The notes: a model not told the origin generated them from the letters alone. Counted from the first letter of the stretch, positions 1-8,000 are shown. The stretch: 40,548 bases of DNA from JAVBJN01 sp031546985 (GCA_031546985.1 JAVBJN010000010.1:1-40548); one strand, 5' to 3'. Made by a program: numbers and translations.

Positions 1-1385
1 ATGTTCAGTACATACATGCCTTTGGCCAGGTTATCGAGGTTGTTTACCGTTACCACATTGCTGCCTGCGTTCAGTTGCTCCATTTGAGTAGCTACCAGGC
101 GGCCGTCCAGGCTGTACAGCATAATGGCGGTAGCTTCTGACTCGGTAGCCATGATACTGATGCTCAGCTGCGACTGGAATGGATTAGGATATGCGCTCAT
201 TTCGATAATGCTGCCGTTGCTACGGTTCAGTTTCACTACAGAGGAATATTTAAAAGTACCATCTGCGTCTACGGCTTTAAGGCGGTAGTATACGGCTTTG
301 CCGCTCAGGCTTTTTACATTGTCGGTGTAGCTGTAGTTGCTGTATGCGCCTTTCGCTGCTACTTCGCCAATGGCATTGTATTGTTTGCCATCTTCGCTGC
401 GCTCTACTACATAGTGGCTAAAGTTTTTCTCTTCGCTCGTTTCCCAGGTCAGGGAAGTAGTGTTGTCTTGCAGGTTACCTTTAAAGTAAGTAAGGGTTAC
501 TGGCAGCGCACCGCTGGTCAATGGTACTACATTGCCGATAAAGCGGGTGTAGCTGATGGTGGCTGACTGGTGCAGCAGTTTTTTGCCGCTCAGGATCTGA
601 CCGTTAAAATTACCGCCATTCAGTTGCAGCACACTGTTCATTGCTACTACAGAGCCGTTGATATCGAGGTTGCTGATCTTTACCGTATCGGCGTTTACAA
701 AGTTCCAGATGGTGCGCGCTGCGTCGGTTACGTTGGTGTTACCACCAGAGATGTTCACTTTGCTGTTCAGCACGTTGATGATAACGGTAGAACCGGAAGG
801 AACAGAAAGGGCAAGACCAAATGAAGTGTTGGGCAAGGTAACGTTAAACACGTTGAGCGCTGTGCTGGTACCGGTGAGGGTTACGTTAGACCAACTGCCC
901 CAGTTTTGAACATTTACGGTACCGTTGGCGGTCTGGTTTTTCAACTCAGTGGCTTTGTTGGTAAAGTAGGTTTGTAAAGTATTGTTGAAAGTGATCGGGT
1001 TATTAGAAGGGGTGATCTGCGTTGCGCTACCGCCGGTTACAGTGGGCATATTGCCGGTGCGGGCACCGTAGTATACATTACCCTTAATGCTGCCGCCGGT
1101 GGTTTGGAGCGTACCGGTTACGATCACGTTATCTTGCTGGGCAGAAGCGTTTTGAGCCAGGCTTATACCGCCGCTAAAGCTAAGGTTACCATTTACCGCG
1201 ATACGGCCTTTTATGTCGCCGCCGCCAGAGATCATATCATCGAAAGATACTACGTTGAAGTTACCATCGCCTGAGAAACCAGCGTTGCGGCTGGTGGCCG
1301 GTACCGCAAAATAACCTGCGGCTTGTTGGGCAAATGTGTTTACGGATGCGGCTACAAGGGTCAGAGCAAAAAGTATTCTTTTCAT
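1..1385 (-). CDS. Choice-of-anchor A surface protein with T9SS sorting domain (3' end off window)
   Basis: The frame is open from an ATG at 1385 to the window edge, about 461 codons, so only the last residues are missing. Residues 1-20 form a signal peptide ending in TFAQ. Residues about 27-230 resemble the choice-of-anchor A domain (SFDDMISGGGDIKGRIAVNG), a Gly/Asn/Thr-rich beta-helical-looking region. A fibronectin-like stretch follows at about 315-375 (SLTWETSEEKNFSHYVVERS). The end is a type A T9SS C-terminal sorting domain (AYPNPFQSQLSISI, then LAKGMYVLN). By family knowledge the protein crosses the outer membrane through the type IX secretion system and is anchored or released at the surface, probably as an adhesin or matrix protein. 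The ligand cannot be inferred. No partner gene lies next to it inside the window. Confidence 0.85.
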   Translation of the reverse strand, partial: MKRILFALTLVAASVNTFAQQAAGYFAVPATSRNAGFSGDGNFNVVSFDDMISGGGDIKGRIAVNGNLSFSGGISLAQNASAQQDNVIVTGTLQTTGGSIKGNVYYGARTGNMPTVTGGSATQITPSNNPITFNNTLQTYFTNKATELKNQTANGTVNVQNWGSWSNVTLTGTSTALNVFNVTLPNTSFGLALSVPSGSTVIINVLNSKVNISGGNTNVTDAARTIWNFVNADTVKISNLDINGSVVAMNSVLQLNGGNFNGQILSGKKLLHQSATISYTRFIGNVVPLTSGALPVTLTYFKGNLQDNTTSLTWETSEEKNFSHYVVERSEDGKQYNAIGEVAAKGAYSNYSYTDNVKSLSGKAVYYRLKAVDADGTFKYSSVVKLNRSNGSIIEMSAYPNPFQSQLSISIMATESEATAIMLYSLDGRLVATQMEQLNAGSNVVTVNNLDNLAKGMYVLN

Positions 1386-1670
1386 TTTTTTGTGGTTTTT
1401 ATGTTTTTCCGGAGAGGTTCATTCCCCGTTTCTGATACAAAGATGTTGCGACATCAGTTGCGGCAACAACCACATTGAGTGTTCTTACGTTCCCGTTGAG
1501 TATTGTGCAGTTTAAATGAGAATTGAGCACTTCTATTTACCGTCTTTTAACGGTATATAAATTGGCCTAAAAGCTTACAATAACAATACAAATAATTAAC
1601 TATCAACCATTTATCATTTACATTGCGGCTTAATAGTTCATGATTACGCCGGCAAACCCTATTTTTGGGC
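1386..1670. other. Divergent intergenic region
   Basis: This 285-bp gap separates the start of the minus-strand surface protein from the plus-strand TIGR02757 gene and must hold both promoters. It is AT-rich near the plus-strand gene. I see a short inverted repeat at 1538-1555 (TACCGT, 6-nt spacer, ACGGTA) and the small palindrome GTTGCGGCAAC near 1460. No convincing TAnnTTTG box with a spaced TTG could be placed on either strand, and no small ORF here looks coding. Confidence 0.5.
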
Positions 1671-2447
1671 ATGCAAGATCCTGCCCGCCTCAAGGTTTTT
1701 CTGGACCGGAAAGTAGAAGAATACAACACCCCGGCTTTTATAGATAAGGACCCCATTGTGATTCCCCACCGCTTTGCCAGCCCCCGCGATAAAGAGATCA
1801 GCGGCTTTTTTGCGGCCATCCTGGCCTGGGGCAACCGCACGAGTATTATCAACTCCTGCAACCGGCTTATGAAGGCGATGGACGAGGCGCCTTATGATTT
1901 TGTACGCAACCACAAGCCAACCGATCTTAAACCGTTGCTGGGCTTTGTACACCGCACCTTTAATGCTACCGACCTGTTTTACCTGCTGGAGTTTCTGCAA
2001 TTCCATTATAGCCAGCACGATAGCCTGGAAGAAGCCTTCTCCCGGAGCCTTTCGCCCAAAGACCTGACTATTGAAAACGCTTTGCGGGGATTTTACCAAT
2101 ACTGTTTTAGCCTGGAGCATCCGGAAAGGACGCACAAGCACATTGCTACGCCAGCTAAAAAATCGGCCTGCAAGCGCTTGAATATGTACCTGCGCTGGAT
2201 GGTGCGCCAGGACAATAAAGGGGTGGACTTTGGTATCTGGAAAAACATACGCCCGGCCCAACTGGTATGCCCGATGGATGTGCACGTGAGCCGGGTAGCG
2301 GCAAGGTATGGCCTGATGGAAAGCGACAAAACCGACTGGAACGCGGCCCTGGAGCTCACCGCCCACTTGCGGCAACTGGACCCGCAAGACCCGGTGAAAT
2401 ACGATTTTGCACTGTTTGCCCTGGGTGTGATTGAAAAATTCAAGTAA
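1671..2447 (+). CDS. TIGR02757 family protein (DUF2400)
   Basis: This 259-residue soluble protein starts at the ATG at 1671. An in-frame TTG six bases upstream is less likely. Conserved features include an early PHRFASPRDKEISGFFAAILAWGNR block and a C-terminal CPMDVHVSRVAARYG segment with helices that recall HhH/endonuclease III-like folds. The overall pattern and length match TIGR02757, widespread in Bacteroidota and some Proteobacteria. The molecular function is not established. The DVHVSRVA element resembles the region where DNA glycosylases keep a catalytic Asp, but that is only an analogy. It is followed by a small unknown gene 63 bp downstream, probably in the same transcription unit, and no clear ribosome binding site precedes it. 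Confidence 0.85.
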   Translation: MQDPARLKVFLDRKVEEYNTPAFIDKDPIVIPHRFASPRDKEISGFFAAILAWGNRTSIINSCNRLMKAMDEAPYDFVRNHKPTDLKPLLGFVHRTFNATDLFYLLEFLQFHYSQHDSLEEAFSRSLSPKDLTIENALRGFYQYCFSLEHPERTHKHIATPAKKSACKRLNMYLRWMVRQDNKGVDFGIWKNIRPAQLVCPMDVHVSRVAARYGLMESDKTDWNAALELTAHLRQLDPQDPVKYDFALFALGVIEKFK

Positions 2448-2510
2448 GAACAGCGTAATGCCAATTGTGCAATTGCTCTTTTTATTATTATAATGGTATA
2501 ACTTAATGGT

Positions 2511-2825
2511 ATGGAACCTGCTTTAAACCAAGCTATTGCAACCCTTTTCGACGTAGCGGTGCCGCCCCATATCAGCGAGGCGGAACTGCTGGGCTTTATG
2601 GCCGGCAAGCTGGATTCGTTAATGAAAAACGACAACCACGGCTACTGGCTGCTGCTGTACCAGCTGGATATTGACGAAAAACTGGTAAAACAGATTCTCC
2701 ATAATGATGAACAGCCCAATTTGCCCATTGCTAAACTGGTGCTGGACAGGCAGTTGCAAAAAATAGAATCGCGCAGGAAATTCAAAATGCCGCCGCCTGA
2801 TGCAGATGATGAGGAACGTTGGTAA
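2511..2825 (+). CDS. Small conserved-looking hypothetical protein, 104 aa
   Basis: ATG at 2511, TAA at 2823-2825. The product is a soluble, mainly helical 104-residue protein with no signal peptide and no membrane segment. It starts with MEPALNQAIATLFDVAVPPHI and ends in a basic then acidic tail (RRKFKMPPPDADDEERW). No catalytic motif can be recognised and I cannot assign a function. Codon use is like that of its neighbours. It lies 63 bp after the TIGR02757 gene and just before a terminator-like hairpin, so it probably ends that two-gene unit. Confidence 0.7.
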   Translation: MEPALNQAIATLFDVAVPPHISEAELLGFMAGKLDSLMKNDNHGYWLLLYQLDIDEKLVKQILHNDEQPNLPIAKLVLDRQLQKIESRRKFKMPPPDADDEERW

Positions 2826-2852
2826 TAACTTAACCGCATATTCTATCATTTA

Positions 2853-2874
2853 AAACCCCATTAACGTGGGGTTT
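2853..2874 (+). terminator. Intrinsic terminator-like hairpin
   Basis: AAACCCCA and TGGGGTTT form a perfect 8-bp stem around the loop TTAACG. It is followed by GTTATTTTTG, which contains a T-rich run. It sits 27 bp after the stop of the 104-aa gene and 48 bp before the FAH gene. Confidence 0.6.
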
Positions 2875-2876
2875 GT

Positions 2877-2884
2877 TATTTTTG
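2877..2884 (+). promoter_or_regulatory. Possible Bacteroidota -7 box (TATTTTTG) for the FAH gene
   Basis: TATTTTTG matches the TAnnTTTG -7 consensus and lies 38 bp before the ATG at 2922, which would give a short leader. A well-spaced -33 TTG is not visible. The box overlaps the T-rich tail of the preceding hairpin, so it may simply be terminator sequence. Confidence 0.3.
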
Positions 2885-2921
2885 CCGGACTTTAATCTTA
2901 ACAAAGCTCAAAACTTAGAAT

Positions 2922-3926
2922 ATGAAACTGGTTACTTACTGGAAAGACGAGTTTGACCAACTGGCCTTTTACGTGGATGGCAAATTATATGATACCAATG
3001 TGGCGCACGAAGAGCTGCCCGATAACATGGAGCAAATGCTGTGGGGTTGGGAAGACTACGCCGACCTGGCGCAGGAAATTTACCAACAGCTGAAAACCGG
3101 CGTATTGGAAATAGCGAGTGTAGACTTTAGCTCGGCCCTCATTATGGCACCGGTACCCAGCCCTACCAGCTGCCGCGATGGTTACGCTTTTCGCCAGCAC
3201 GTAGCTGCTGCGCGCCGCAACCGTAAAGTGGATATGATTGCTGAGTTTGACCAGTATCCTATTTTCTACTTTACCAACCACAACGCTATCCAGGGCCCTG
3301 GCGATATTCCTTGCATGCCCGATCATTTCCAGAAACTCGATTTTGAACTGGAAGTAGCGGTAGTACTGGGTAAATCTGGCCGCAACGTAACTGCCGAAGA
3401 AGCAGACGACCATATTGCGGGTTATATGATCATGAACGACATGAGCGCCCGTACCCTGCAAATGGAAGAAATGCTGCTGAACCTCGGCCCTGCTAAAGGA
3501 AAAGATTTCAGCACCGTTATTGGCCCCATGCTGGTAACACCAGACGAACTGGAAGCTTATAAAGTGCCTGCCAAAGAAGGACATGTGGGCAACAACTACA
3601 ACCTGAAAATGGTATGCCGTGTAAATGGTGTGCAGGTGAGCGAAGGCAGCATGGGCGATATGGACTGGACTTTTGCCGAAATCATTGAGCGTTGCGCCTA
3701 TGGTGCAGACATTCTGCCTGGTGATGTAATTGGCAGCGGTACCGTGGGTACAGGTTGTTTCCTGGAACTGAACGGCACCGGTAAACTGAACGACCCTAAC
3801 TACCAGGAGCAATGGCTGAAGGCCGGTGATGTGGTAGAAATGGAAGTAGAGGGTCTGGGCCTGCTGGTAAATACCATCGTAGAAGAAGATTCCAGCTTCA
3901 GCATCCTGGCTAAGAAGAAGAAATAA
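2922..3926 (+). CDS. Fumarylacetoacetate hydrolase family protein
   Basis: This 334-residue cytosolic hydrolase belongs to the FAH superfamily, metal-dependent enzymes that cleave C-C bonds in diketo-acid intermediates of aromatic or amino acid degradation. The catalytic core begins around residue 75. The metal-binding carboxylates are visible as E142 and E144 (DFELEVAVVLG) and D173 (MNDMSAR), followed by GKDFSTVIGPML and DVIGSGTVGTGC. The start is an ATG at 2922. The C terminus ends in a short lysine tail. It lies upstream of a flavin reductase in the same orientation, interrupted by the four-helix-bundle cassette. A role in homogentisate or tyrosine breakdown is plausible, because this pairing occurs in Bacteroidota, but no dioxygenase gene is in the window to confirm the substrate. 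Confidence 0.9.
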   Translation: MKLVTYWKDEFDQLAFYVDGKLYDTNVAHEELPDNMEQMLWGWEDYADLAQEIYQQLKTGVLEIASVDFSSALIMAPVPSPTSCRDGYAFRQHVAAARRNRKVDMIAEFDQYPIFYFTNHNAIQGPGDIPCMPDHFQKLDFELEVAVVLGKSGRNVTAEEADDHIAGYMIMNDMSARTLQMEEMLLNLGPAKGKDFSTVIGPMLVTPDELEAYKVPAKEGHVGNNYNLKMVCRVNGVQVSEGSMGDMDWTFAEIIERCAYGADILPGDVIGSGTVGTGCFLELNGTGKLNDPNYQEQWLKAGDVVEMEVEGLGLLVNTIVEEDSSFSILAKKKK

Positions 3927-3968
3927 GATTACGGATTGGTGGATTGCGAATTAGCGGATTGTAATCCG
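3927..3968. repeat. Left inverted-repeat array of the four-helix-bundle cassette
   Basis: Directly after the FAH stop codon lies a run of degenerate units containing GGATT and GCGAATT. The 13-mer at 3941-3953 (GGATTGCGAATTA) is the exact reverse complement of 4550-4562, and ATTACGGATT at 3928-3937 is the exact reverse complement of 4521-4530. The array ends in the palindrome CGGATTGTAATCCG at 3955-3968. Confidence 0.8.
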
Positions 3969-4025
3969 ACATATATCCCATCCAACTAATCCTGCAATTA
4001 CTAAGGGTTTAACCAACCTGCAAAA

Positions 4026-4060
4026 GTTCCCATTTGATGCTTACCTCATCGAATGGGAAC
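4026..4060 (+). other. Strong hairpin upstream of the four-helix-bundle gene
   Basis: GTTCCCATTTGATG and CATCGAATGGGAAC form a 14-bp stem with one T-G wobble around a 7-nt loop, CTTACCT. It is flanked by two copies of AACCAACCT (4011-4019 and 4076-4084) and ends 31 bp before the ATG at 4092. It could be a terminator for the FAH gene (ATTTTAG follows, a poor T-run), a 5' leader structure of the next gene, or part of the cassette. Confidence 0.6.
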
Positions 4061-4091
4061 ATTTTAGTCTTATCAACCAACCTATCGAAAT

Positions 4092-4466
4092 ATGCCCCCT
4101 ATTAAAACAATCAGGGATCTGGAATTATGGCATGATGCTGTTAATTATGCTGCAACGATTTTTAAGATATGTGAACGAAAAATTATTGCAGACGACAGAG
4201 ATTCCAGGAGCCAGCTCAAAAGATCTGTATTGTCAATCTCATGTAATATTGCAGAAGGATTTGAATACAACAACAAAAAAGATTTTATACGGTTCTTACG
4301 TTATTCTAAAGGATCAAGTAGCGAAGTGTTTAACCTATTAACTGTTTTTTCTAAAGTGGGATACATCACACCATCTGAGTATACTGCTTTATCAGAAGAG
4401 GCTTTACAACTTGGTAAGAAATTGGGAGGTTTTATGCGATACCTTAAAAACGCAGAAGTCGGATAA
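4092..4466 (+). CDS. Four-helix-bundle protein (23S rRNA IVP / Avd-like, TIGR02436)
   Basis: This 124-residue all-helical protein carries the family hallmarks: an N-terminal DLELWHDAVNYA helix, LKRSVLSISCNIAEGFEYNN in the second helix, FIRFLRYSKGSSSEVFNLL in the third and a final LGGFMRYLKN helix. The fold is that of proteins encoded in 23S rRNA intervening sequences (PF05635) and of Avd, the accessory protein of diversity-generating retroelements. Here there is no rRNA and no reverse transcriptase nearby, so it is a free-standing member of unknown function. It is more AT-rich than its neighbours and is bracketed by inverted AATTCG-type repeats, which suggests it arrived as a unit between two metabolic genes. 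Basic residues on several helices are compatible with nucleic-acid binding, as known for Avd. Confidence 0.9.
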   Translation: MPPIKTIRDLELWHDAVNYAATIFKICERKIIADDRDSRSQLKRSVLSISCNIAEGFEYNNKKDFIRFLRYSKGSSSEVFNLLTVFSKVGYITPSEYTALSEEALQLGKKLGGFMRYLKNAEVG

Positions 4467-4511
4467 CCAATCTTCCAACCCGCAGCCACAACAAGCAGCT
4501 CTTCGCCATTT

Positions 4512-4570
4512 AAATTCGTTAATCCGTAATTCGCCAATTCATTAATTCGTAATTCGCAATCCGTTAATTC
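4512..4570. repeat. Right inverted-repeat array of the four-helix-bundle cassette
   Basis: Tandem degenerate units of about 7-8 and 15 nt (AATTCGT, AATCCGT, AATTCGCC, AATTCATT) run almost to the ATG of the flavin reductase. Segments 4521-4530 and 4550-4562 are exact reverse complements of parts of the left array at 3928-3953, so the two arrays face each other across the gene. Confidence 0.8.
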
Positions 4571-4575
4571 AAAAT

Positions 4576-5457
4576 ATGAAAATTGTTCCCGGAGATATAA
4601 AAACCGCCCAGCTACACCAATACCTAATGGGTAGTGTAGGGCCACGCCCCATTTGCTTTGCCAGTACGATGGACGAAAACGGTGTACCTAACCTGTCGCC
4701 GTTTAGTTTCTTTAACGTATTTGGAAGTAAGCCGCCCATATTGGTGTTCTCTCCTGCCCGCAGGGTGCGCGACAACACCATTAAGCACACGTTGGAAAAC
4801 GTAATGGCTACCAAAGAGGTGGTGATTAATGTGGTGAACTACGCTATGGTGCAGCAAGCAAGCCTGGCCAGTTGCGAGTACCCTAAAGGCACCAACGAGT
4901 TTGAGAAATCGGGCTTTACCCCGGTAGCTTCCGAAATGGTAAAACCTTTTCGTGTAAAAGAATCGCCGGTACAACTGGAGTGTAAAGTATTGCAGGTGAT
5001 CGAAACCGGCCATGAAGGTGGTGCGGGCAACCTCGTGATCTGCGAAATGGTATGCATGCACATCAACGAAGCTATTCTGAACGAGCAGGGCGTAATTGAC
5101 CCGCATAAGATAGACCTCGTGTCCAGAATGGGTGGCGATTATTATTGCCGTGCCAGTGGCGATGCGGTGTTTGTGGTACCCAAACCCAACCTTGAGCTGG
5201 GCGTTGGGGTAGATATACTCCCAGAAAGGATACGTACATCAGCCATCCTTACCGGTAACAACCTGGGTATGCTGGCCAATAGTACTTCTATTCCGCTGGT
5301 AAGCGACGCATTTGAAGACGACCGTCTGAAACAGATTCTGAAAGATTATAACGATGACGACAACAACCGCCTGCTGCAACAACACTTGTATGCCAAGGAA
5401 CTGTTAGACCATCATAAAGTACAGGAAGCCTGGCAGGTATTGCTGGCAGGTGAATAA
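4576..5457 (+). CDS. Flavin reductase family protein
   Basis: This 293-residue protein is an FMN-binding split-barrel flavin reductase-like protein. The N-terminal 200 residues show the family motifs GPRPICFASTMDENGVPNLSPFSFFNVFG and the phosphate-binding-type segment PPILVFSPARR. A 90-residue C-terminal extension (about 205-293) is usual in the Bacteroidota subfamily. Such proteins reduce FMN or FAD with NAD(P)H, often to supply a partner monooxygenase, or act as flavin-binding oxidoreductases. The ATG at 4576 directly follows the right repeat array, so its native promoter may have been displaced or replaced by the cassette. A partner monooxygenase is not visible in the window. The FAH gene upstream suggests a shared aromatic-degradation role. 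Confidence 0.88.
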   Translation: MKIVPGDIKTAQLHQYLMGSVGPRPICFASTMDENGVPNLSPFSFFNVFGSKPPILVFSPARRVRDNTIKHTLENVMATKEVVINVVNYAMVQQASLASCEYPKGTNEFEKSGFTPVASEMVKPFRVKESPVQLECKVLQVIETGHEGGAGNLVICEMVCMHINEAILNEQGVIDPHKIDLVSRMGGDYYCRASGDAVFVVPKPNLELGVGVDILPERIRTSAILTGNNLGMLANSTSIPLVSDAFEDDRLKQILKDYNDDDNNRLLQQHLYAKELLDHHKVQEAWQVLLAGE

Positions 5458-5473
5458 CCGGAAGTCATAAAAC

Positions 5474-5507
5474 AACAAGAGCGGGTACAAAAGTGCCCGC
5501 TCTTGTT
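5474..5507. terminator. Bidirectional intrinsic terminator
   Basis: AACAAGAGCGGGTAC pairs with GTGCCCGCTCTTGTT around an AAAA loop, with one G-T wobble. T-rich sequence follows on both strands. It lies between the convergent flavin reductase (ends 5457) and the 778-aa membrane protein (ends 5527) and can serve both. Confidence 0.85.
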
Positions 5508-5526
5508 TATTAGTATTTACCCAGTA

Positions 5527-7863
5527 CTATTGGTTTTCTACGAGGTGGTTGTTGATCATGAGCTGACCGAGGCTGTTTTTTGATATGATCCTTTTATTTA
5601 CGGGACGCACCTGCAGCTCATCCACCACACTACAGCTACCCGGCCCGCCCTGGTTGGCAATTATACGTAAGTGTGTTACGCCCTGAGGAAATTTCAGATA
5701 ATTGCCTTTTCTAAACCACAACCCTTTATTATCTGTACTTTCTTTAAACAGTATATCCTGCTGCAATATTACCTGCCCGGCACTGTCCATAGCAAAAATG
5801 GTAAAGTAAGGTGCGCGGAAGGTTTTATCCTGCACAAGCCCCCATCCGGATATTTCGTATTGCTGGGCAGTATCTTTTACTGTAAATGCTCTATCCACTA
5901 ATACAAGCGTATCTCCCGTAAATTTAAGTGCGCCGGAACCCGCCAGCACATTGCTACTTTTATGTCCATCAAAATGCTCGGTAAACCAATCCTCTCCAAC
6001 GTTGCCCGTACCTGCTCCTGCTGCTTCCAGTTTGGCCTTAGCCCCGGCAATTAGCTCCTTGTCATGCTGCAGTAAAGTTGCCGGATCAAGATCGTAAAAA
6101 TCAAACCCTTCAATACTGCCCTGGAACTGGCCACTTTGTACCAGACTCTGGGTATCCGGGTCTTTGTTATTTTCGCCCAGGTTAATCAGTAATATTTTTT
6201 TCGCGTTGAAACGTTTCAAAATAGACTTATCAGTATAAGGACCGCCTATCAATCTTACGTTCTCAAAAGTTTGCGACCAGGATGTTCTCGACATCATTAC
6301 ATTAGTCATGGGCAAGCCCGACAGGTAAGCCGTACGGAAAGCAAATCCGATGGCAGTATGGCTGTTTTCGATCCAGATCTTTTCTGAACCATTATGAAAA
6401 TACGGCAGCACTATTATGCATTGGTATTGGTTGCTGTCAATTTTATGATCCCGAAGGTAAGCACCCAGGCTGCCCGCTTCGCGGTTAAAGAAATCGCGGT
6501 AATACTGCTGCCCCGGGGCCATTCTGTCGCGAAACACCTCTGCATAGCAAAACACCTCTGTAGACCACAGGAAAAGTCCAATTGTTGCAATTCCAATAGT
6601 CATTGTCCGCAACTGACGGCCCCACAGCATGACCAAGAACTGGTATAACAGCTTACAAGCTGCTATAGAAAACAAGAAATAGAAAATATAAACAAACCGC
6701 CCCATGGCCCGGAACTGCCGGAATACAGAAATATGGTCTATCATGCTTTCGCCTCCCCAAACAAAAGGAATACCAAACGCCAGTGCCAGGGCGCAACAGC
6801 CCCAAAGCAGATATACCAAGGTAGATCGATCTACAAACTGCTGGGTTTTCAATGATTTTTTAAACCAGCCGCCGATCCATAAGATGGAGGCAAAAACCAA
6901 AGCAAAAACCACCATCAGTCCAATAAAACCAATATACCCGTAACCTTCGGTAAAATCGCTGCCTTCGGGCTTATTAAATACAAACCTGAGCACATTGCCC
7001 AACACCGTAAACCTGCTGGTCAATACAGAATGAGGAGTTGCATTGGCCGATAACATGCCCCATGGATAATTTGTACGGTCGGTTATAGCATCCGTTTGCG
7101 AAAGCAACAATTTGAAAACCACAAAGGCTCCCAATACCGTACTAACCGGAGGTACCAGCCATTTTATTTTTTGGCGGAGCGGTACCGCTCCGTTCAATAC
7201 CCATTGTATAAAGGCAAAACTGCCTACGGTAACCAACGCCTGCACCAGGTAATACACATGCAACAGGCTAAAAAATGTAACGGTAATAAATAGAGCAATA
7301 CACCCCTTAACATTCCAGCCATCCTGTTTCCAACGTTGCAACAAGAGAATAAGCAAGGGTACAAAACAGGTATAACTCAGGCTAAAGTGACCAAATACCC
7401 GGAACAATTGAGGGCACAAGCCAGTAATGAGTAATGACAAAATGCAGGACAGTACGTTATTAATACCTTCACGGCGAAGAATAAAGAACAGCAGGATTCC
7501 TGTAATAAAACAGCTAACCGGTATTGCCAGGTGCATAATACCCAGTGCCGTATCCGCGCTTATAGGTATCCAATGGTTAAGCTTCACCAACGTCCAGCTC
7601 AGCAAAGGAATATTATCTGTAAATACAATATGCTCCCCAAAAGGATAGTTCATTCCGGTAAAATGCAGCCCTTTGCCATAAGCTACATGGTATAAGTAAG
7701 TAAAGTAATTCTTACCTCCATCGCCACCGGTGGTTAGCAGTATGTCTCCCGGAAACCTGAATATGATGCCAAACATGTATTGCAACAACAATACAGAACC
7801 AAGACAATGCAATAAAAACCACAATAAATTGTTTTCTACTGACCAAAAGCGCCTTTTATGCAT
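5527..7863 (-). CDS. Polytopic membrane protein, GT-C-like, with C-terminal soluble domain (778 aa)
   Basis: About ten or more hydrophobic segments span residues 12-430. The first extracytoplasmic loop carries D48 in GGDGGKNY, then MNYPFG (71-76) and FTDNIPLL (81-88). Later blocks are PQLFRVFGHFSLSY (151-164), LHVYY (201-205), EGYGYIGF (306-313) and QFRAMGRF (383-390). An acidic residue in the first loop followed by many membrane segments fits the GT-C fold that uses lipid-linked sugars. This assignment is inference, since I do not recognise a named family with certainty. The part after about 600 looks like a soluble beta-sandwich, possibly carbohydrate-binding. It is a clear paralogue of the 614-aa protein at 11025-12869, which lacks this extension. 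It is divergent from a GT2 gene at 8046 that could make its lipid-phosphate sugar donor. Confidence 0.75.
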   Translation of the reverse strand: MHKRRFWSVENNLLWFLLHCLGSVLLLQYMFGIIFRFPGDILLTTGGDGGKNYFTYLYHVAYGKGLHFTGMNYPFGEHIVFTDNIPLLSWTLVKLNHWIPISADTALGIMHLAIPVSCFITGILLFFILRREGINNVLSCILSLLITGLCPQLFRVFGHFSLSYTCFVPLLILLLQRWKQDGWNVKGCIALFITVTFFSLLHVYYLVQALVTVGSFAFIQWVLNGAVPLRQKIKWLVPPVSTVLGAFVVFKLLLSQTDAITDRTNYPWGMLSANATPHSVLTSRFTVLGNVLRFVFNKPEGSDFTEGYGYIGFIGLMVVFALVFASILWIGGWFKKSLKTQQFVDRSTLVYLLWGCCALALAFGIPFVWGGESMIDHISVFRQFRAMGRFVYIFYFLFSIAACKLLYQFLVMLWGRQLRTMTIGIATIGLFLWSTEVFCYAEVFRDRMAPGQQYYRDFFNREAGSLGAYLRDHKIDSNQYQCIIVLPYFHNGSEKIWIENSHTAIGFAFRTAYLSGLPMTNVMMSRTSWSQTFENVRLIGGPYTDKSILKRFNAKKILLINLGENNKDPDTQSLVQSGQFQGSIEGFDFYDLDPATLLQHDKELIAGAKAKLEAAGAGTGNVGEDWFTEHFDGHKSSNVLAGSGALKFTGDTLVLVDRAFTVKDTAQQYEISGWGLVQDKTFRAPYFTIFAMDSAGQVILQQDILFKESTDNKGLWFRKGNYLKFPQGVTHLRIIANQGGPGSCSVVDELQVRPVNKRIISKNSLGQLMINNHLVENQ

Positions 7864-7992
7864 AAACTGAACATGTTAGGTAAAGCAGTACTGGCCTACC
7901 AGTAAGTGCATCAAAGAAATAATAAATCCGCGACTGATTCAAAGAATAAGACCCCAAACTATGATATATTAGTATCGGGAGAATAATATTTT

Positions 7993-8000
7993 TACTTTTG
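7993..8000 (+). promoter_or_regulatory. Possible -7 box (TACTTTTG) for the GT2 gene
   Basis: TACTTTTG matches the TAnnTTTG consensus of the Bacteroidota housekeeping sigma factor and lies 45 bp before the ATG at 8046. No good -33 TTG is seen about 19 bp upstream. Confidence 0.4.

Noticed and set aside
1659..2387. 242-aa minus-strand open frame across the TIGR02757 gene
   Set aside because: The plus-strand frame matches a known family along its whole length; the minus-strand frame does not.
4092..4466. Diversity-generating retroelement
   Set aside because: The Avd-like fold suggested this, but there is no reverse transcriptase, no template/variable repeat pair and no target gene in the neighbourhood.
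4512..4570. Possible CRISPR array
   Set aside because: Units are only about 7-15 nt, degenerate and without spacers of constant length, and no cas gene is near.
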